NCBI GenBank assembly: GCA_024291935.2
Contig: CM044315.1
Coordinates: 80,706,385 to 80,770,384, forward strand
Source of the DNA: Okapia johnstoni
Lineage: Eukaryota > Chordata > Mammalia > Artiodactyla > Giraffidae
Length of the DNA: 64,000 nucleotides
Reading direction: 5' to 3'
Positions 58,068 through 64,000 of the stretch are shown piece by piece (the first letter of the stretch is position 1; every line of letters starts with the position of its first letter). The translations under genes and the position numbers were made by a program. The notes beneath the pieces are model-generated. The model was not told the origin of the DNA. It searched no databases and was given only the letters and a program-made list of their open reading frames with translations.

Positions 58068-58609
58068 ACCCCTCAATAGATGCGAGGTTCCCAGTGGGTA
58101 CAGATTTAGTGCCTGTCTTGCTAACCATGGTGACCTCAGCAGCCAGCAGTGTGCCTGGCACATGGGAAGTAATCAGTAAATACTTGCTGAGTGAATGAAT
58201 GTGTGAACTGCCGGATGTGGGGTTTTTACGCAGGGAGCTTGTGAGATGAAGCTGGCAAGACAAGTTTGGCTCAGGTGGCACGGGGCCTTGAATGCCCTGG
58301 CGAGGCATTTGGACTCACTTGAGGTACTCATGGAGGGTTCTGAAGTATAACAAGAACTTGGGCAGGGCTATGCTTGTGATGGGCAAATCTGGCACTACAC
58401 ACCACATAATGGGTGAGCGGGGCTGGTTGGTAGTGGCTCTAGACTGGATCGAACCCCCTGTAATACCTCCTGCTCTCTCTTCCTTCTGGTGTGTATGAAA
58501 CACACAAGAAAGACAAAATCAACATTTTCTTTCCATCATCAGCTCACAAAGTTATTATGCTGGACCCGTTCATTGCTTTGTCTGCAGAAATTATTGGGGC
58601 CTGGTCATA

Positions 58610-58860
58610 ACGCTAGAGCAGCATTGTCCAGTAGAAATATAACACAAGCCACATATGTAATTTAAAATCATCTAGTAACCACGTGAAAAAAGTAAAAAGA
58701 AACAGGTGAAATTAAAACATTAAAATTTTTATTGAAGCCCCAGATATTTTCATTTTACTACACAAGTGATTGAGTTATTTTAATCTTTTATTTTGTCTGT
58801 GTATTTTCACTGTGTATTTTCTACATATAGTGCATCTCAGCTCAGACTAGCCATCTGTCT
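58610..58860 (+). mobile_element. Old DNA-transposon-like repeat
   Basis: TTGTCCAGTAGAAATATAAC, AAAAAGTAAAAAGAAACAGG and TGCATCTCAGCTCAGACTAG are shared by a common mammalian MER-class repeat. Family not assigned. Confidence 0.5.
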
Positions 58861-58864
58861 AAAG

Positions 58865-59575
58865 CTCGCCAGGTATGGCTTGCAGATATTTTACTGGATG
58901 GTTCTTCCCTTCAAGGAAAAAGGGGAAGAGGGCAGGCTGGACCTTGGGACAAACGTGTGGTTTTACTACTTTGCAAAACATTACAGAGTTCCCTGCCCTG
59001 GGGCGGGCCTGGAGCAAGGACCTGGCAGGGCTCAGTGGCTGCGTATTCCTCTGGTCCCTCTGACATTCCTTTTCTTCCTGGTTCCAGGGAAGGGCAAGTT
59101 CCAGCCAGGACCATGGTCCAGCTGTTCTGAGTAGAGCTAGACAGGGTAAGTCATGAGATTTGCATACCCCACCCCAAACCCCCGACCCCTGCTCCCTCTG
59201 GGGCTTTGAAGGAAATTTTTTTGGGTGGAGGGAGCAAAGCCTAAAAGCTTCTTCAGTTTAAACATTGATCAGGTGACACTTTGTTCTCATTATGGGCCTA
59301 TCGAATAACTTGGAGTTAAGGTGGACAGGCAGGCTCCTCGCAGGGCTGTTGAACTCTGTCCCCAAAGCAGAGGCTGCTGGGACAGCTCAGATGGGTGGTA
59401 CTGAAGGCAGGGGGAGGAGGCGACAGTGGGCAGAGAGTGCAAGATGTGGATCCTAACTGATCCCTTAGCCAGTGGGAGGACCCAGGAGAAGGGAGAGGCC
59501 CTGCAGCCCAGCCTCCCTGCTTGGGCCAAGTTCCCACCTCAGACTATTCTCCACCCAGTAAGCTGCAGTGATACT
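58865..59575. other. Intergenic DNA, nothing assigned
   Basis: No gene or repeat family recognised. Confidence 0.3.
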
Positions 59576-59579
59576 GAAG

Positions 59580-60520
59580 TCACTGCTCTGCCTCCAATGT
59601 CACCCCGCCAATGGCCTATCTTACCCAGAGAAATAGCCAGAGTCCTTACGTCATCTCTAACGCCTTCTCTGACTTCATCCCCTGCTGTCTCTCTTCTGCT
59701 TGTGCTCGCTCAAGAGCCTTTGCACTGACTGTTCCCTCTGCCTGGAACGCTTTCCTCCTTTGGGCTCCCTCCCTCCCCTTTCTTCAGGAAGGTGCTCAAA
59801 AGTCCCCTTCTCAGGGAGCCTTCCCCAGCTATCCTAACAGCACAGCCCTCCCACCTGTGGACTGTTGTACTGAGGGAAGTAAGACAGAGAAGGAGAAATA
59901 TTGTATGACACCCCTTAAATGGGGAATCTAAAAAGAAGTGATACAAATAACTTATTTACAAAACAGATACAGACTCACAGACTTAGAGGAGGAACTTACA
60001 GTTGCTAGGGGGAAAAGATGGAGGGAAGGGATAGTGAAGGAGTTATGAACCTTATGAACAGTTCTATTTAAAGTGGATGATCAACAAGGACCTACTATAT
60101 AGCACAGGGACCTCTGTTCAATGTCAGGTGGCAGCCAGGATGGGAGGGGAGTTTGGGGGAGAATGGACACACATACATGTTTGGTTGAGTCCCTTTGCTG
60201 TCCCACTGAAACTATCACAACATTGTTAATTGGCTATATTCCAATACAAAATTAAAAATTAAAGAAAAAATCACAGCCTTCCACATACTTCCTATCTCCC
60301 TGCCCTTAGTTCTCTGATTTCCTTTATTCTCTCATGTTTCTCCTTAGCTTTTTTGCTGTCTAATATGCCATATATTCTTCTTATCTGTCTGGAATATTGT
60401 CTGTCTACCCCACTAGAAGATAAGCTTCATGAAGAGAGAGATTTGTGTGGAGAGATCCTAGCCCCTAGAACAGGCCTGGCAAATAATAGGTGTTTAGAAA
60501 ACACTTGGACAGTAGAGAAA
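59580..60520 (+). mobile_element. L2 LINE 3' region, split by an L1 tail
   Basis: 59580-59853 has AGCCTTTGCACTGACTGTTC and CTGCCTGGAACGCTTTCCTC. It resumes at about 60272 and ends CTAGAACAGGCCTGGCAAAT, the L2 terminus. Confidence 0.8.
59860..60270 (+). mobile_element. L1 3' end fragment inserted in the L2
   Basis: Has ACTCACAGACTTAGAGGAGG, ACTATATAGCACAGGGACCT and an A-rich end after TTGGCTATATTCCAATACAA. Near-matching CACAGCC-TCCAC stretches on both sides (59841 and 60272) suggest a target duplication. Confidence 0.85.
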
Positions 60521-60544
60521 ATTCTGGCTTTGAAATTAGATTGA

Positions 60545-63500
60545 CCTTGAAAGGGGAAATTAACAATAACACATAATAGTGGGAGACTTTAATACCCCAC
60601 TCACACCTATGGACAGATCAACTAAACAGAAAATTAACAAGGAAACACAAACTTTAAATGATACAATAGACCAGTTAGACCTAATTGATATCTATAGGTC
60701 ATTGCACCCCCAAACAATGAATTTCACCTTTTTCTCAAGCGCACATGGAACCTTCTCCAGAATAGATCACATCCTGGGCCATAAATCTAGTCTTGGTAAA
60801 TTCAAAAAATTGAAATCATTCCAAGCATCTTTTCTGACCACAACGCAGTGAGACTAGATGTCAATTACAGGAGAAAAACTATTAAAAATTCCAACATATG
60901 GAGGCTGAACAACACACTGCTGAATAACCAACAAATCACAGAAGAAATCAAAAAAGAAATCAAAATATGAGTAGAAATGAATGAAAATGAAAACACAACA
61001 ACCCAAAACCTATGGGACACTGTAAAAGCAATGCTAAGGGGAAGGTTCATAGCAATACAGGCTCACTTCAAGAAACAAGAGAAAAGTCAAATAAATAACC
61101 TAACTGTACACCTAAAGCAACTAGAAAAGGAAGAAATGAAGAACCCCAGGGTTAGTAGAAGGAAAGAAATCTTAAAAATTAGGGCAGAAATAAATGCAAA
61201 AGAAACAAATGAGACCATAGCAAAAATCAACAAAGCCAAAAGCTGGTTCTTTGAGAAGATAAATAAAATTGACAAGCCATTAGCCAGACTCATTAAGAAA
61301 CAAAGGGAGAAGAATCAAATCAACAAAATTAGAAATGAAAACGGAGAGATCACAACAGACAACACAGAAATACAAAGGATCATAAGAGACTATTATCAGC
61401 AACTATATGCAAATAAAATGGACAACTTGGAAGAAATGGATAAATTCTTGGAAAAGTACGACTTCCCAAAACTGAACCAGGGAGAAATAGAAAATCTCAA
61501 CAGACCCATCACAAGCACAGAAATTGAAACTGTAATCAGAAATCTTCCAGCAAACAAAAGCCTAGGACCAGATGGATTCACAGCTGAATTCTACCAAAAA
61601 TTTAGAGAAGAGCTAACACCTATCCTACTCAAACTCTTCCAGAAAATTTCAGAGAAAGGTAAACTTCCAAACTCATTCTATGAGGCCACCATCACTCTAA
61701 TACCAAAACCTGACAAAGATGCCACAAAAAAAGAAAACTACAGGCCAATAACACTGATGAACATAGATGCAAAAATCCTTAAAATCCTAGCAAACAGAAT
61801 CCAACAACATATTAAAAAGATCATACATCATGACCAAGTGGGCTTTATCCCAGGGATGCAAGGATTCTTCAATATCCACAAATCAATCAATGTAATACAC
61901 CACATAAACAAATTGAAAAATAAAAACCATATGATTATTTCAATAGATGCAGAGAAAGCCTTTGACAAAATTCAACATCCATTTATGATAAAAACCCTCC
62001 AAAAAGTAGGAATAGAAGGAACATACCTCAACATAATAAAAGCTATATATGACAAACCCATGGCAAACATTATCCTAAATGGTGAAAAACTGAAAGCATT
62101 GCCCCTAAAATCAGGAACAAGACAAGGGTGCCCACTGTCACCACTAATATTCAACATAGTTTTGGAAGTTTTGGCCACAGCAATCAGAGCAGAAAAATAA
62201 ATAAAAGGAATCCAGATTGGAAAGAAGTAAAACTCTCACTGTTTGCAGATGACATGATCCTCTACATAGAAAACCCTAAAGACTCCACCAGAAAATTACT
62301 AGAGCTAATCAATGAATATAGTAAAGTTGCAGGATATAAAACTGTCATGCAGAAATCCCTTGCATTCCTATACACTAAGAACGAGAAAACAGAAAGAGAA
62401 ATTAAGGAAACAATTCCATTCACCATTGCAACGAAAATAATAAAATACTTAGGAATATATCTACCTAAAGAAACAAAAGACCTATATATAGAAAACTATA
62501 AAACACTGGTGAAAGAAATCAAAGAGGACACAAGTAGATGGAGAAATATACCATGTTCATGGAACAGAAGAATCAATATAGTGAAATGAGTATACTACCC
62601 AAAGCAATCTATAGATTCAATGCAATCCCTATCAGGCTACCAATGGTATTTTTCAGAGAACTAGAACAAATAATTTCACAATTTGTATGGAAATACAAAA
62701 AACCTCGAATAGCCAAAGCAATATTGAGAAAGAAGAATGGAACTGGAGGAGTCAACCTGCCTGACTTCAGGCTCTACTACAAAGCCACAGTCATCAAGAC
62801 AGTATGGTACTGGCACAAGGACAGAAATATAGATCAATGGGACAAAATAGAAAGCCTAGAGATAAATCCACGCACCTATGGACACCTTATCTTTGACAAA
62901 GGAGGCAAGAGTATACAATGGAGAAAAGACAATCTCTTTAACAAGTGGTGCTGGGCAAACTGGTCAACCACTTGTAAAAGAATGAAACTAGAACACTTTC
63001 TAACACCATACACAAAAATAAACTCAAAATAGATTAAAGATCTAAACGTAAGAACAGAAACTATAAAACTCCTAGAGGAAAACATAGGCAAAACACTCTC
63101 CGACATAAATCATGGCAGGATCCTCTATGACCCACCTCCCAGAATATTGGAAATAAAAGCAAAAATAAACAAATGGGACCTAATTAAAATTAAAAGATTT
63201 TGCATAACAAAGGAAACTATAAGCAAGGTGAAAAGACAGCCTTCAGAATGGGAGAAAATAATAGCAAACGAAGCAACAGACAAACAATTAATCTCAAAAA
63301 TATACAAGCAACTCCTGCAGCTGAATTCCAGAAAAACGACCCAGTCAAAAAGTGGGCCAAAGAACTAAACAGACACATCTCCAAAGAAGACATACAGATG
63401 GCTAACAAACACGTGAAAAGATGCTCAACATCACTCATTATCAGAGAAATGCAAATCAAAACCACAATGAGGTACCATTTCACGCCCGTCAGAATGGCTG

Positions 63501-64000
63501 CTATCCAAAAGTCTCCAAGCAGTAAATGCTGGAGAGGGTGTGGAGAAAAGGGAACCCTCTTACACCGTTGGTGGGAATGCAAACTAGTACAGCCACTATG
63601 GAGAACAGTGTGGAGATTCCTCAAAAAACTGGAAATAGAACTGCCATATGACCCAGCAATCCCACTGCTGGGCATAAACACTGAGGAAACCAGAATTGAA
63701 AGAGACACGTGTACCCCAATGTTCATCACAGCACTGTTTATAATAGCCAGGACATGGAAGCAGCCTAGATGCCCATCAGCAGATGAATGGATAAGGAAGC
63801 TGTGGTACATATACACAATGGAATATTACTCAGCCATTAAAAAGAATACATTCGAATCAGTTCTAATGAGATGGATGAAACTGGAGCCTATTATACAGAG
63901 TGAAGTCCCGGAAAGAAAAACACCAATACAGTATACTAACATATATATATACATGGTATTTAGTTAACTAGTAAAGATAACCCTGTATGTGAGACATCAA
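60545..64000 (+). mobile_element. 5'-truncated L1, frameshifted ORF2, runs off the window
   Basis: Begins inside the ORF2 endonuclease (GDFNTPLTPMDRS) and covers the RT domain and C-terminal region into the 3'UTR. The largest open piece is 407 codons (60977-62200), including [19 protein letters not shown] and [15 protein letters not shown]. The catalytic FADD box falls in another frame (after 62200). At least four frame changes and a stop near 60968 show it is dead. It continues past position 64000. Confidence 0.95.

Overview
This is a mammalian genomic window from a ruminant, most likely a bovid. The evidence is the repeat set: BovB (RTE-clade) LINE fragments, Bov-tA/Bov-A2 tRNA-derived SINEs with (GCT)n tails, cetartiodactyl CHR-type tRNA-Glu SINEs and young ruminant-type L1 sit beside old mammalian L2, MIR, ancient L1 and Tigger1. 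All host genes are spliced or carried by one coding exon, and most long open frames in the window are chance frames or repeats.

Three host genes are recognisable, in the order known around human 1p34: TIE1 (minus strand, 96-14727, coding exons 1-15; the rest of the kinase domain lies beyond the left edge), C1orf210 (plus, 43337-43817, the endosomal membrane protein TEMP) and TMEM125 (minus, 54074-54727). The order TIE1, C1orf210, TMEM125 and their alternating orientation match the human order read in reverse. All TIE1 splice junctions in the window obey GT/AG and keep phase, giving 874 codons from the signal peptide to the ATP-binding lysine. TIE1 is an endothelial orphan receptor kinase. C1orf210 and TMEM125 are small membrane proteins with no shared pathway evident from sequence.

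Between TIE1 and C1orf210 (about 15-41 kb) the window is a repeat graveyard: a Tigger1 remnant holding a SINE and itself inside an older repeat; a BovB inside an L1; a twin-primed (inverted) BovB inside an ancient L1; a Bov-A2 and a run of three adjacent SINEs; a processed HPRT1 retrocopy (34320-35700) with one nonsense codon and lost stop; and an L2 LINE stretch with a reverse-transcriptase motif. From 44 to 54 kb there are L2, MIR, a second twin-primed BovB and several SINEs. The right end (59.6-64 kb) is an L2 split by an L1 tail, followed by a 5'-truncated, frameshifted L1 ORF2 that runs off the window.

No bacterial, viral or CRISPR-type system is present. The least ordinary structure is a 46-47 bp inverted copy of nearby sequence placed between 18-bp direct repeats in a TIE1 intron (957-1296), which looks like a locally templated insertion. 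Others of note are two twin-priming BovB insertions with target duplications, and candidate poly(A) signals of C1orf210 and TMEM125 that appear to lie in L2 and MIR sequence.
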